Shown here in pieces: positions 19,744-29,625 of a DNA stretch of 64,000 nucleotides. A program made the translations under genes and the position numbers. The notes beneath the pieces are model-generated. The model saw only the letters and a program-made list of their open reading frames with translations. It was not told the origin of the DNA and did not search any database. Source of the DNA: Komagataella phaffii GS115 (taxonomy: Eukaryota; Ascomycota; Pichiomycetes; Pichiales; Pichiaceae); the NCBI RefSeq assembly GCF_000027005.1, contig NC_012964.1, positions 868,001-932,000 on the forward strand, in the 5' to 3' direction. Position 1 is the first letter of the stretch; each line of letters begins with the position of its first letter.

Positions 19744-20178
19744 TCAACGACGTCTACCTCTTCTACCACCCTTTCTTCTGGTAGAGTCAGATGGAACTGG
19801 AGTAACATCCTCAATACGACCAATTCTCAAACCAGATCTGGCCAGAGCTCTCAAAGCACTCTGTCCACCTGGACCTGGGGTCTTGGTTGAGGTACCACCG
19901 GTAGCTCTGAGCTTAACGTGAACGGCGGTGATTCCAACCTCTTTGCACTTAGCAGCAACATCTTGAGCTGCCAACATGGCGGCGTATGGAGAAGACTCGT
20001 CTCTGTCAGCCTTGACCTTCATACCACCAGTGACTCTGGCAATAGTTTCCTTACCGGAGAGATCAGTGACATGGACGAAGGTGTCGTTGAAAGAAGCAAA
20101 GATTCTAGCAACACCAAACACCTGGGAGCCATCACGGACTTGTGGGCCCAAAGTAACGTTTTCAGTCTTGGAAGCCAT
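19744..20178 (-). CDS. RPS14: 40S ribosomal protein uS11
   Basis: 144 residues starting [11 protein letters not shown] at 20178; the frame extends upstream but the preceding 33 codons are leader. The protein is near-identical to yeast Rps14 over [33 protein letters not shown] and the C-terminal GRRGRRR. It binds the 18S rRNA near the platform. S. cerevisiae RPS14 genes contain introns; none is needed here. The N-terminus is about seven residues longer than in S. cerevisiae. Neighbours RPS22 and RPL39 follow, the same three genes as at S. cerevisiae YJL191W-YJL189W, though RPS14 has a different relative orientation. Confidence 0.97.
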   Translation of the reverse strand: MASKTENVTLGPQVRDGSQVFGVARIFASFNDTFVHVTDLSGKETIARVTGGMKVKADRDESSPYAAMLAAQDVAAKCKEVGITAVHVKLRATGGTSTKTPGPGGQSALRALARSGLRIGRIEDVTPVPSDSTRRKGGRRGRRR

Positions 20179-20545
20179 GGTTTTGTATGATGAAGAGGTA
20201 AAACTTTTTTCGACTGAAAAAGAGAGGGAGGAGAAGGTTTGGTCGCGAGACGGAGGTGTAATTGGGACTCCTCCCAATTATGTCGGGGAAAGGAGCCTTG
20301 GGCGGAGGTTGAGAGTTGCCTCATTAGGAACGCAGTCACAATTAGGATCCCGTTCGCGAGAAAAGCCAAAATGCCTACAGGGGGGAGAGGTAGAAGGGAG
20401 AGGTTCAAAGGGGACAAGGTGTTGGAGGATTGAACCCCAATGGGACTCCCTGGGCGGAGTGCTGGTACTATCAATATACCGAAAGAGCCTGTAACTACAA
20501 TCCATTAATGATGAATAATCAGTATATTAGTATAAGTACACACAT
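20179..20545. promoter_or_regulatory. RPS14 promoter / RPS22 3' flank
   Basis: 367 bp. The RPS14 side is pyrimidine-rich on the coding strand, as in ribosomal-protein leaders. No additional gene; the open frames on both strands here are unsupported. Confidence 0.5.
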
Positions 20546-20938
20546 CTAGTAGACGAAACCCAAGATCTTACCAGAAACGTGCTTCTTTCTGGCCTCCTCG
20601 TGGTCCATAATACCGGCGGAGGTGGTCAAGATAACGAAACCAAATTGTCTAGCTGGCAACAGGTTGTCAGTCCATCTCTCAATGTCACCAATCTTGACGT
20701 TGAATCTTGGGGAGATAACACCACACTTGTTCAATCTACCGTTCAGCTGGATAACAATCTTTCCGGATCTGTGGTCATCAATGAATTCAAACTCTCCAAT
20801 GTAGCCGTGATTTTGCATGACGGTCAAAAACTTGACGATAACCTTGGAAGCAGGTCTGATGAGTACCTGACGTTTACCGGTCTTCTCGGCGTTGTTGATA
20901 GCGTTCAGAGCGTCGGCAAGAACAGAGGTTCTGGTCAT
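20546..20938 (-). CDS. RPS22: 40S ribosomal protein uS8
   Basis: 130 residues, the standard length for eukaryotic uS8 (Rps22 in yeast, RPS15A in mammals). [19 protein letters not shown], the central [15 protein letters not shown] and the terminus [13 protein letters not shown] are the conserved family features. It binds 18S rRNA in the small subunit. It is divergent from RPL39 across 259 bp that must hold promoter elements for both. Confidence 0.97.
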   Translation of the reverse strand: MTRTSVLADALNAINNAEKTGKRQVLIRPASKVIVKFLTVMQNHGYIGEFEFIDDHRSGKIVIQLNGRLNKCGVISPRFNVKIGDIERWTDNLLPARQFGFVILTTSAGIMDHEEARKKHVSGKILGFVY

Positions 20939-21197
20939 ATTCGATAGGTGTGATGGTAAGAGTAGCTGTGTATTTTTTTTCAGACTGTTTTTGGCAGACG
21001 AGCTGAAAAAACTCTCTACACCAGAAGAAGTTAGCAGGGGTTAGCCGTAACATATGTCACATGACTCCTTTTGCTGGCACCTACCGTACTTTTTTTTCAG
21101 TGTTCCCACTGCGATTGTCGCGCACACTACCTCTTTTCCTCTACTCTTACACTTGTGAGAAAAAAACTTCTTTTTCAACTTACCAGACCACATAAAG
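20939..21197. promoter_or_regulatory. Bidirectional promoter of RPS22 and RPL39
   Basis: 259 bp between divergent ATGs. T-tracts ending in CAG or ACT appear on both sides (20969-20981 and 21090-21101). CACATG occurs near 21058 and GGGGTTAGCC near 21038, the latter loosely like the Tbf1-type elements of ribosomal promoters. Sites not proven. Confidence 0.5.
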
Positions 21198-21353
21198 ATG
21201 CCTTCTTTAAAGACATTCAAGACTAAGCAGAAGCTGGGTAAGGCTCAGAAACAAAACCGTCCTTTGCCTCAATGGGTTAGACTGAGAACCAACAACAAGA
21301 ACCGTTACAACGCCAAGAGAAGACACTGGAAGAGAACCAAGTTGGGTATCTAA
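21198..21353 (+). CDS. RPL39: 60S ribosomal protein eL39
   Basis: 51 residues: [20 protein letters not shown] followed by the highly conserved [13 protein letters not shown] and [12 protein letters not shown]. eL39 lines the nascent-chain exit tunnel of the large subunit. Length is exactly that of the family and the frame is uninterrupted, whereas the S. cerevisiae gene carries an intron after the first codons. Found by reading the sequence directly, as it is shorter than usual ORF cut-offs. Confidence 0.96.
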   Translation: MPSLKTFKTKQKLGKAQKQNRPLPQWVRLRTNNKNRYNAKRRHWKRTKLGI

Positions 21354-21513
21354 GTTAGCCAGCTTCTATTCAATCAATATTCAAGTTTTCAGATGTTGTT
21401 ATGTAATGTGTATGTCCTAATGTGACCTCATCATCCCCATCATTACTTTTTTGTGGAAGACAATTGCTTCTATTTTGTTGTATTTATAGTACACAGTTTT
21501 CTATGGGAGTTGG

Positions 21514-22101
21514 CTAGACTGCTTCTTCAAACACGGTTTCGATAGGCTTTTCCATGAGAGAAGCGTGTGAGAGAACGGTTACCGAAGAGGCTCCGATCAA
21601 CCATAGCAATGTAGAGATAGGACTGGCTAGAAATCCTAGAGGCACAGCAACAATGAACAGTCCGGTGTACAACTGAGATGTGTTCAGTCTTGTGAATCCT
21701 AGCTCCAATTCTTGACCTTGTAAAGCAGCAATACCGTAGACACCAGCGATGGTAAACACAATAACAAATAGGAGAAGCAGGTTTGTCAGCAGAGAGTATG
21801 TGCTCAAGAGGGCCACTATAGCGATGTAATTAGCTTGAAAATATCCCAGATTATATGCAACTCGTTGCTGGACCTCTCCAAAGTTTGCTGGCTTGGAGAC
21901 CCTTCTAAAGTCGAAAAACTCTTGTGGCGGTTTCATGTTGGCAAATTTGTTGGAGATGTTTTGGGCCTCCTGCCTGACTCTGTCAACTGACATGTTCTCT
22001 GAGAGTTGAGAAAACTACATGGTTAGTGAACGGCTCGCAGAATATGAAAAAGGAGGGGGAAGACGACTTACTTGAAAATTTGCAAATTGGGACATTGACA
22101 T
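21514..22101 (-). CDS. YIP3: PRA1/YIP3-family protein of the early secretory pathway, one intron
   Basis: The PRA1 domain (PPQEFFDFRRVSKPANFGEVQQ onward, two paired hydrophobic hairpins, ending ASLMEKPIETVFEEAV) matches S. cerevisiae Yip3, which binds Rab GTPases on Golgi and ER membranes. An upstream exon is proposed at 22101-22072 (MSMSQFANFQ), then GTAAGT at 22071, CACTAAC branch, and acceptor at 21997, giving 170 residues. The first AG (CAG) would break the frame; the second AG of the tandem AGAG keeps it and yields QNMS, which lines up with the N-terminus of Yip3. If the intron is instead purely 5' UTR, the protein begins at 21993 (159 residues). Confidence 0.85.
21997..22071 (-). other. 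75-nt intron of YIP3 with tandem AGAG acceptor
   Basis: Donor GTAAGT, branch CACTAAC, acceptor within CTCAGAG. Only the second AG gives an in-frame join between the upstream ATG exon and the PRA1 frame. Confidence 0.65.
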
Positions 22102-22337
22102 GTTGGGCTATTATGTGTAAGTCTTGACCTTGTGCTGTCAATCTATGTTTACAGTCGAAGGTTACAAAATAAATAATGGGTAAAATCATGTAGGCGTGGC
22201 AATTAGAGGATCGCGAAGTACTCTGCCTCGGCCTCCTAGCTTGGCTGAGGTGGGCAGTACGTGGGCGGGAGGTAGTCCGACAGTCGTCTGGTACGGGCTT
22301 ATAGATCTTTATGTTACATTGTAATCCCTTCGTATTC

Positions 22338-23480
22338 TTATTCCAGTTCAATCCACGTCAATGACCCTCCGGCATTATACTGGAGACCATTGATTGTGTA
22401 CCCCAGCTCGCTTCCAAACCCGAACTGGTTTTGTATAACCCTTTCTTCTTCGTGTTGGGCATCACGATACTCCTTCTCTTCAACTGTGGTCTCCACAAAC
22501 AGACCGGAGGCATTCTGGACATCCAATGGGACAGCCAATCCTTTATATCTTTCTTCTGGATGCAGCATGAAAAATTTCACCGAATCTCCGGTATTGATCT
22601 CACAACCAGCGCTGATAGCCAACATTTTACCTTTCTCTCCCCACCCTCCTCCTCCTGCTACAACCTCATAGAGTCGGGGTTCAGATTGGACGGATGAATT
22701 GCTTAATTCGATGAATATTTTGGTATCTTTGGACCCCAGGTTCATTATTCTCTTGCAATTCTCCAAATATCCAGCAGCAGATTGCCCGTTGATTCGTTTT
22801 ATCAAGTTATGGTTATGTTCAGTAACGGCCAGATCCTCATCAAAACTCAATTGTTCTAGCTTGTTCCACGATCTAAAGCCCGTTGGCCTTATTTGCTTCG
22901 GTAGAGTCAGTGTCAATTCTGCCAAGTTGTGGTTGGCATTGATTAGCTGATCTGCGCCATGGCTTCTGGTATAGAACATAAAACACAAGTCTCTGAAGTA
23001 AAACGCACTGTTGGCGAGACTCGTAGTGATAGTTGAAATGCCATTGTCACTATTGTGAAGGTTAACCTGTAATCTGGTTTGCATCTTCTTCCAGGGCCTG
23101 TTGGCCCTTACTGGTATAACACCGTTACTTTCCTCGCCGGTGTTGTCTTCTAAATTGTCATCACGTTCTTCCAATCGAACTGAATCATTGACAGTGATGT
23201 ACTCATCCAGCCACATTTGTGAAACACCATCTCGATGGGTACCCCCGGAGGGTATGCTGTCTGTGGATGCTGCAATTATCTGAAGTTGTTCATACTCGGA
23301 ACTGATGCTTCCCAACTCAGTCAGCAAATTGTCTATATGCTGTGGAGTGGCGATGACAAAAAGTGATCTGGGTTCGAATTCTGGTCGCTTCAACAGTTTA
23401 CTCGCCGGATTATACGTTGTCTGAAGGTAACGACTGTACCACCTTACAGAACTCCCCACTCGTCTGGCAAGAAAACTCAT
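22338..23480 (-). CDS. Uncharacterised mitochondrial protein with GGGGWG motif
   Basis: 380 residues from the ATG at 23480 (MSFLARRVGSSVRWYSRYL), a clear Arg-rich presequence; the open frame begins farther up only at a GTG. The conserved-looking part is C-terminal: ELSNSSVQSEPRLYEVVAGGGGWGEKGKMLAISAG, with GGGG at 276-279 and Trp 280. This resembles a glycine-rich motif I associate with fungal FIST-domain proteins, but I hold that only tentatively. The middle has an acidic insertion (about 125-145). There are no membrane spans. Matrix location is inferred from the presequence; function unknown. Confidence 0.7.
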   Translation of the reverse strand: MSFLARRVGSSVRWYSRYLQTTYNPASKLLKRPEFEPRSLFVIATPQHIDNLLTELGSISSEYEQLQIIAASTDSIPSGGTHRDGVSQMWLDEYITVNDSVRLEERDDNLEDNTGEESNGVIPVRANRPWKKMQTRLQVNLHNSDNGISTITTSLANSAFYFRDLCFMFYTRSHGADQLINANHNLAELTLTLPKQIRPTGFRSWNKLEQLSFDEDLAVTEHNHNLIKRINGQSAAGYLENCKRIMNLGSKDTKIFIELSNSSVQSEPRLYEVVAGGGGWGEKGKMLAISAGCEINTGDSVKFFMLHPEERYKGLAVPLDVQNASGLFVETTVEEKEYRDAQHEEERVIQNQFGFGSELGYTINGLQYNAGGSLTWIELE

Positions 23481-23635
23481 AAGGATGAAATTTCGATGAA
23501 GGAGAAAAGACAAATCTCGTACAAAATAACCACGCCCAGCAAACAACACAGCTCATCTACAATTTACAAACGTGTTCAAATAACCATCATGATTACTGTA
23601 TTATAAGATACACCAAACCAGTAAACTAAAATCGT

Positions 23636-24102
<467 letters not shown>

Positions 24103-24375
24103 CTATGAATTGAACTGGTTACCTATGTAATCAGAAGCTGGTTAAAAAATTTGAGCAAATGCCAGAGGGCGAGGATTGGTGGGTGTTGGGGTGTAAAATG
24201 GTTTATGCACGTGGTGCCACCTGGGGCTATGCCCTACCAAAGAAAGGTGTTGGATGTTACGTGTGATTTAACGGTGCTCGCGTACAACTTGACGTTCTGT
24301 TGTAGGGCGTATTGTCTATTGTGATGTTTTTGGCATACTTAACGTACTTACGTATACCCCACATACCTTTTTTCT
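24103..24375. promoter_or_regulatory. RPL40 promoter and LAP2 3' flank
   Basis: The remainder of a 353-bp gap. It contains GGGTGTTGGGGTGTAAA near 24181 and short C/G runs, but no recognised element and no gene. Confidence 0.35.
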
Positions 24376-26361
24376 CTACAAGTGTAAGTCCTTGCGGATC
24401 ATTGATCGACAGATCGGATGGTAGATTGGCTCAAACTTCAAGAATGTGTCCTTGGCCAGTTGAGGGTCCACATCGTTGAGCATTCGATAAGATGGTCGAA
24501 CAAATTTCATTCGTCCGATTGTTCCCAGCCAATCGGCCAGACGCTGGTAGTACTGCTTGCTTCTCCCTGTTAATTGTAGTCTGTACCAGCGGAAAATGAC
24601 TTCTGCATTCTTGGAGTCGTCATAAACGCTATAGCTCTCTCTCATAAACGTCAAAGCTTGTTCCCCTTCTTTGGAATTCCACAGGAAACCTTCCACTCCT
24701 TGATAAGATACTAAAGTATCAAGGAAGACGTTAGTTTGGTTACCCGTGAAATTAGAAATATCATCTGAGCTGAAAGTTTTCTTCAAAAGATCTTTGCTAT
24801 CCTTCTTGGTGACATCAACCCATTTGGCAGCTAAATCATAGCATTCATCAACTAGCGAGGTATCAAACTTTGGCTTTGGTGGTAATCCAAACTTGTACAA
24901 CCAAGTTTCCCAGTCAACTTTGTCTAAAATTTCATGTTTATCTGAGAAAAACTCATAAAGGGTATCCAAGAACTGATACGAGTCAAGTGATTTGTACTTG
25001 TATTTGCTGAAGTAATATGGAATGAAGGGGTCGAATACTGAAGTCCCCCCTAACACTTGCTCAAGATGGAACAACAAGTTAAACCCTTTTTCGTAGGGAA
25101 CTGTTGAAAATGCATCATCTGGATCAGAACCGTCTTTCAGATCTTGTATCAATGTGGAGTATCGTTGAGCAGTCTGACCCATGGACTTGATTGAGTATTC
25201 TAGATCAGACCATCCAATAATAGCACTAAAATGCCTGCTTGGTTCTCCGTGCAAAACACCAACGATACGTCTCTCCAAGTAAACAGTCCATCCCTCGTTC
25301 AACCAGAAATGGTCCCATGAGCAGTTTGTTACTAAGTTTCCAGACCAAGAGTGTGCCAGTTCATGAGCAATAACATCAATATTCTGTTTATCACCAGTGA
25401 TACAAGTAGGATTGATGTGAGAGATTTCGCAATTCTCCATACCACCAAAGGGCATGGATTTGATTAACACCAAAAGATCATACTTAGCCCACTCGTACTT
25501 AAAGACTAAGCCTTCAGCTGTTTGAATAAAGTCTTCGATATCATCTTTGAGCTCCTTCTGGCAAGCATCTATTGCAATAGGCTCAGCGTAGACTTTGGAA
25601 CGGGGGCCAACATCAGCTCCAACCAAGTTTCCTGATGCAATTGATACAAGGTACACAGGAATTGGAATGGGTTGCTTGGCGTAATAAACATCTCCCTCTT
25701 GCTTGTAAGTCTTTCCAGACAGTAGAGTGTATAGAGGAGATTTGACCCTGAATGTAAAAGGTGACTTTATTGACGGGGTGTCAAAACAAGGGAACAACGA
25801 ACGAATGTGAATTGGCTCTCCTTGAGAATACAAGTATGGGTGATCACCGCCATCAGTTTGCTCTGGGTCGCACCATTGTAAAGCCGTGCATTTGTCAGTG
25901 GTCTCAAATTTGGAGGTCAGCAGCAGTTGCTGAGCCTTCTTGACTGCTTGTTTAATTACCAGGGGGGATCCCAAAGGTTCCTTCCTGGGCTCAATTTCAA
26001 ATTCAACCTCTTTGTTGTCGATAGTTACCTGCTTCACGTTTAAAAAAGAAGTATCCAGGATTATGCTCTCAGCGTCATCCTTAACGTGTAGCTGATACTT
26101 GACCTCACCAGTAACGGTGCTCTTTTCAAAGTTGACATCCAAGTACAAGTCAGTTGCCTTGACCTCAAAATGACGATAATTGGAGTTTGTAGAGGCATCC
26201 ACCTCAGGAAACACCTTGGGCAAACGAGAACCAATGATATCCCTCAATTTGGGTGAAATATGGCTTAATGAGGACATGAAGAGCCTTTGATTACAATTGC
26301 CTGGTGCGGAGATAAATGTTCTTCTGGACAATCTGTACGTGAGAACGAAGAAAGAACGCAT
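24376..26361 (-). CDS. LAP2: M1-family aminopeptidase / leukotriene A4 hydrolase homologue
   Basis: 661 residues. Zinc aminopeptidase with epoxide-hydrolase activity in its relatives. The exopeptidase motif FGGMEN precedes the zinc site HELAH (333-337) with the third ligand in LNEGW (E356). The C-terminal helical domain of LTA4 hydrolases ends the protein. The first ATG gives a basic N-terminus (MRSFFVLTYRLSRRTFIS), and a second ATG at residue 29 (MSSLSHISPKLRDI) starts the normal family N-terminus, so mitochondrial and cytosolic forms are possible. In S. cerevisiae LAP2 and YIP3 are adjacent; here they are 2-3 kb apart with two genes between. Confidence 0.93.
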   Translation of the reverse strand: MRSFFVLTYRLSRRTFISAPGNCNQRLFMSSLSHISPKLRDIIGSRLPKVFPEVDASTNSNYRHFEVKATDLYLDVNFEKSTVTGEVKYQLHVKDDAESIILDTSFLNVKQVTIDNKEVEFEIEPRKEPLGSPLVIKQAVKKAQQLLLTSKFETTDKCTALQWCDPEQTDGGDHPYLYSQGEPIHIRSLFPCFDTPSIKSPFTFRVKSPLYTLLSGKTYKQEGDVYYAKQPIPIPVYLVSIASGNLVGADVGPRSKVYAEPIAIDACQKELKDDIEDFIQTAEGLVFKYEWAKYDLLVLIKSMPFGGMENCEISHINPTCITGDKQNIDVIAHELAHSWSGNLVTNCSWDHFWLNEGWTVYLERRIVGVLHGEPSRHFSAIIGWSDLEYSIKSMGQTAQRYSTLIQDLKDGSDPDDAFSTVPYEKGFNLLFHLEQVLGGTSVFDPFIPYYFSKYKYKSLDSYQFLDTLYEFFSDKHEILDKVDWETWLYKFGLPPKPKFDTSLVDECYDLAAKWVDVTKKDSKDLLKKTFSSDDISNFTGNQTNVFLDTLVSYQGVEGFLWNSKEGEQALTFMRESYSVYDDSKNAEVIFRWYRLQLTGRSKQYYQRLADWLGTIGRMKFVRPSYRMLNDVDPQLAKDTFLKFEPIYHPICRSMIRKDLHL

Positions 26362-27160
26362 CGACTGTATCCTTCTAGTACTCCAGGGAATAGGCGGAGA
26401 GTGTCAGAACCAAAGTGGTGGTTGGATCTTGGAGTAGGAGTGAGGATTAATTTGTGCGCTTCTCTCACAGCTCAGATGTGTGGATACTTGATCAGTGGAG
26501 AAATGGGAAACGTGTAACAAAGATGGCACCAGTTGGTAGATAAGAGTAGTCGCCATTCTTGCTCATCTATGGTTTTTTGTTTTGATTTTCGAAGGACAGA
26601 CAGTGTACTTAATACGAAATTGATTAATTTTTCAGACCAAGTCTTAACAGTAGTCATGGTCGGTGAAATGATTTCGTTGCAGTGGCAGAATTTATCACTT
26701 ACTTCTCTTAAGAATCTTCTTGGTAGACAAAGGGGGTCAATTTAAGGCGAAAGACTTGGATCATGGAACTGTAGGTGAAGAACTTAGACTACGCCGCAAA
26801 GTATGCGGCCGTTAGTCTGCGCTGCATCTCGTACCGTGGCAGCTGTCAAACCTGGATCAAGAACCCCCACGCATAACGTATTTATAAGTATATATATATT
26901 CATAAGAAAACAGTTTATTATTAGGTGGGGTGGGCATAATCACCATATACGAATAATCATTGATTTGTCTACGGCATCCAACTAGAATCCTCTCAACAGG
27001 AAGAAGGAGATTGATCAACTTTTAACCTACATATGGAAACTGAAATATAAAGTGGGAGTATCCCATTAAGCCCACAGCATGTTCAATGGGAAAACCCTCA
27101 CAACCCCAGAGCTCTACGGATATTCATTATCTGAGAATCTAAGTGTACGTCTCACGTTCT
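26362..27160. other. 799-bp intergenic region between LAP2 and the DUF4246 gene
   Basis: No convincing protein gene. It holds a strong hairpin at 26786-26818, an A/T-rich stretch (26876-26925, TATATATATATTC) and GGTGGGGTGGGC near 26924. A 61-codon frame on the minus strand (26657-26472) starts with ATG and is in the LAP2 direction, but has no recognisable feature. Confidence 0.4.
26786..26818. other. Hairpin-forming inverted repeat
   Basis: AGACTA (26786-26791) pairs with TAGTCT (26813-26818), and CCGCA (26794-26798) with TGCGG (26804-26808) around the loop AAGTA. It lies in a gap with no assigned gene. Could be an RNA structure or a dimeric protein site. Confidence 0.55.
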
Positions 27161-28915
27161 CTAGTGTTCACACAAAGAGAACAGCGATGTGTAAACATTG
27201 GATCCACCATACTCATCTTCCTCCTCAGGAGTTCTCTCTTCCATCAACTTTTCCCTGACTTTCTTTGCTTCGTCCAAACTTAAGGTATATTGAACTTTAT
27301 TGGCGATCAAGTCCAAAATCTCCGTTGGAAGTTTGCTAGAAGTCTCCTTGCCCAAGAAAGAAGTGATCTTATCTCCCAACAGATTCTCTTGTTGGGGTGG
27401 CACCTTGTCAGTTGCAAAAGTATGCCTATTATTTGGATCCACCAAAAAGAAACAAAGAATCTTCCTATGTCCCGACTTCGTTTTGTCAACCAGTTCAAAT
27501 GGTTCAACATGATGTTGGTAAACGTTTGGGAATATCAAAAGTCTGTTTTCAATACAATCAACAGATCCCAAAAATCTCGTCAACCTGTCCTCATCATGAA
27601 GTCCAAAAATTTTCCTAACCGTGACATCGTCGCTCTGCTCGTATTTTGGTTCAATAGTGGCATTACGGAAACTAAGCTTGGACTCTCCAATGTTTTCGGA
27701 GTCATAATAGTACAATACCGTCGCAACAATATCTTCATTGACGGTACCCTCAACGTGCCACGAGCCACCAGGATATGTGGGTTTTTCTGGAGTTAAATGT
27801 ATGTTAGCTAACTTGGTAATTACTTTTAGATCACCGAAATCTGCCAGATCCACCTTCTTTTCGAAAACAGGTGTTTTGAACTCAAGAGGGAATCTGGATT
27901 TGTCTACGTGATCCTCCCTTTGCTCAAAAATTCGTTCATACTCCTCCCAGTCATAGTCACTAGTTGCTTCTAGCGCTTGCAATTTGTTGTTGAAGTCTTG
28001 ATCATACACCAAAGAGTATTGCATGTAATCAAATCTGGGGTACTCGACTCTCAGTCTTTCCAAGTTACTCAAGTGAGTCAATAGCAAGTTCAAACCAGGG
28101 ATAGCTTTGGCAAATACCGAGGAAATCAAAGGGTATAGACTGCCGTACTTCACTGGATCAAGATTGTTGATGTACGATTGAATGTTCACATCGTACTCAC
28201 CATTCTTCTTTGAAACGTGAAAGATGGATGGGAGCCACTGATAGTTTTCCGATAAAAAGTCTTTCCCGTAGTAGTGAGTGTATTTAGGAATTGTCTTGGG
28301 AACTATCACCTTGGAGACTTCATAGCCCTTTTCAGTCACCACCAGCGTCTTTCCGTACTGCAAAGGATACAATGAGGGATGAACCAAGTCCAGCACTTGG
28401 TTATTACTTCCAGGATGCCAATCCTTGGAATCCTCTGGCACATCCTCTAGTTTTTCATACACCAGCTTCTTCAAAGATTTTCTGAAATCGTCGTCAAGGG
28501 CGCTGTCTGAAAACAGCACATTTTCGTTGGGACCTGCAGTGAACCCTGTCTCTTCTGCGTACTTTTCATACCATGCTAGTTCTTCAAAGACAAACTTCCA
28601 GATGGTTTCAGCGGGATGAAGTGGCAAAATGTCTGGTTCTAATTTCAATTGACCTTCCATCTCGGCAATCCACTTCTTCTTGATCTCCTCGTTCTTGTAT
28701 TTGGTAGTCCAGTCAGGTTTCGATCTGATCGTATAGCTCAATTTCTGCACTATCAGATCGTCTACAACACGCGGAAAACAGACGTTTGCTTCTGCTGAGA
28801 AGCCGTCAAAGAATGGATGTGGGAAGTGCTCAATTGTAGTTTTGAATGCCATGGTGGGGGCTGGTTGCTGGGTTATGAAGGGAGTTTTCGATAGGAGCCT
28901 CTTCAGAAGAACCAT
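27161..28915 (-). CDS. DUF4246 family protein, 2-oxoglutarate/Fe(II) oxygenase-like
   Basis: 584 residues. I place it in the fungal DUF4246 family, whose biochemical role I do not know. The middle contains GGSWHVEGTVNEDIVATVLYYYD, giving an HxE pair at H387/E389, then YQHHVEPF (H468/H469) and GHRKILCFFLVDP (R484). This HxE...H...R order is the metal- and cosubstrate-binding layout of double-stranded beta-helix oxygenases, so an Fe(II)/2OG enzyme is plausible. The N-terminus (MVLLKRLLSKTPFITQQPAPT) looks like a short mitochondrial presequence, and a second ATG at residue 22 (MAFKTTIEHFPHPF) could give a cytosolic form. Confidence 0.75.
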   Translation of the reverse strand: MVLLKRLLSKTPFITQQPAPTMAFKTTIEHFPHPFFDGFSAEANVCFPRVVDDLIVQKLSYTIRSKPDWTTKYKNEEIKKKWIAEMEGQLKLEPDILPLHPAETIWKFVFEELAWYEKYAEETGFTAGPNENVLFSDSALDDDFRKSLKKLVYEKLEDVPEDSKDWHPGSNNQVLDLVHPSLYPLQYGKTLVVTEKGYEVSKVIVPKTIPKYTHYYGKDFLSENYQWLPSIFHVSKKNGEYDVNIQSYINNLDPVKYGSLYPLISSVFAKAIPGLNLLLTHLSNLERLRVEYPRFDYMQYSLVYDQDFNNKLQALEATSDYDWEEYERIFEQREDHVDKSRFPLEFKTPVFEKKVDLADFGDLKVITKLANIHLTPEKPTYPGGSWHVEGTVNEDIVATVLYYYDSENIGESKLSFRNATIEPKYEQSDDVTVRKIFGLHDEDRLTRFLGSVDCIENRLLIFPNVYQHHVEPFELVDKTKSGHRKILCFFLVDPNNRHTFATDKVPPQQENLLGDKITSFLGKETSSKLPTEILDLIANKVQYTLSLDEAKKVREKLMEERTPEEEDEYGGSNVYTSLFSLCEH

Positions 28916-29625
28916 GACCTGTGCAAATGTGGTGATAGGGTGTAAGTGCGAGAATGTTGATTAAATAAACGTGCGGCTAGGTATGATAACGGGTCAACGA
29001 TCTGTCAGACCTTTCAAGTGCCAAAGAGGATTTTATTCGGTGGATTACGATTTACAGGTCTTCCGTAGCTGTATTATACGTGGTGGATTTTATAGGAGTG
29101 GGCGTTTTCTGAGAGAAGAGTTTAAGCGTGTTTGAGTGGATAGGCCCCGTTCAGCCGTGCGCTGTACTGTCAGCCGAACAAAGTTCTGAAGTCAGTTTTG
29201 TTTTCTCTTTCCACTCAATATTCTGGCAACCCATAAATTTTCGTCAATTTAGCACTCGTCAATCTTTTGAACAGCGTTTCATGACTTTATCTGATACCCG
29301 ATAATGTCCCACAAAGTCATGAGCTGTACCCCTTGTGGGTCTCAACAGTTGCCATGGCATCCCTGAAAATTAGTAAACACAGTTTATTAACCTCCCCCAC
29401 CAACCCTTACACCCCCCAGTCACCAGTCACCAGTCACGCGAATACCACCTCCCTTCTCGGAACATGTCCTAGGAGGTTGCCTTATTGGGCAACCATAGAA
29501 ATTTCTCCGTCGTTCGCTGGCCCTCTCTCGGCAGAATTTCCGACCAAATACCAATTCCGGAAAAATTACTTATACCTCAAGTTTCCCATATTTGTTTTCT
29601 TACTAGTTTACTAAAAACTACCAGC
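28916..29625. promoter_or_regulatory. Divergent intergenic region, promoter of the first inositol-type transporter
   Basis: 710 bp. It includes the inverted repeat at 29280-29321, an ACCAGTCACCAGTCAC direct repeat near 29418, and a polyC patch (CCCCCCAG near 29411). No further gene; the frame 29333-29614 is unsupported, and the extension of the transporter frame upstream of 29626 begins only at a TTG. Confidence 0.5.
29280..29321. repeat. Inverted repeat CATGACTTT...AAAGTCATG
   Basis: Nine-base perfect arms at 29280-29288 and 29313-29321 separated by 24 bp. A second overlapping pair, CCCACAA and TTGTGGG (near 29308 and 29333), offers an alternative fold. Located about 305-345 bp before the transporter ATG. 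Confidence 0.6.

Noticed and set aside
23365..23385. GGTTCGAATTCTGG, resembling a tRNA B-box
   Set aside because: Inside the coding region at 22338-23480 with no A-box or cloverleaf arms.
26472..26657. 61-codon ATG frame on the minus strand upstream of LAP2
   Set aside because: Plausible composition but no homology I can name and no splice partner; kept only as a low-priority small-ORF candidate.
29485..29625. 47-codon N-terminal extension of the first transporter
   Set aside because: It begins at a TTG, and the ATG at 29626 gives the usual Itr-type N-terminus after a standard leader.
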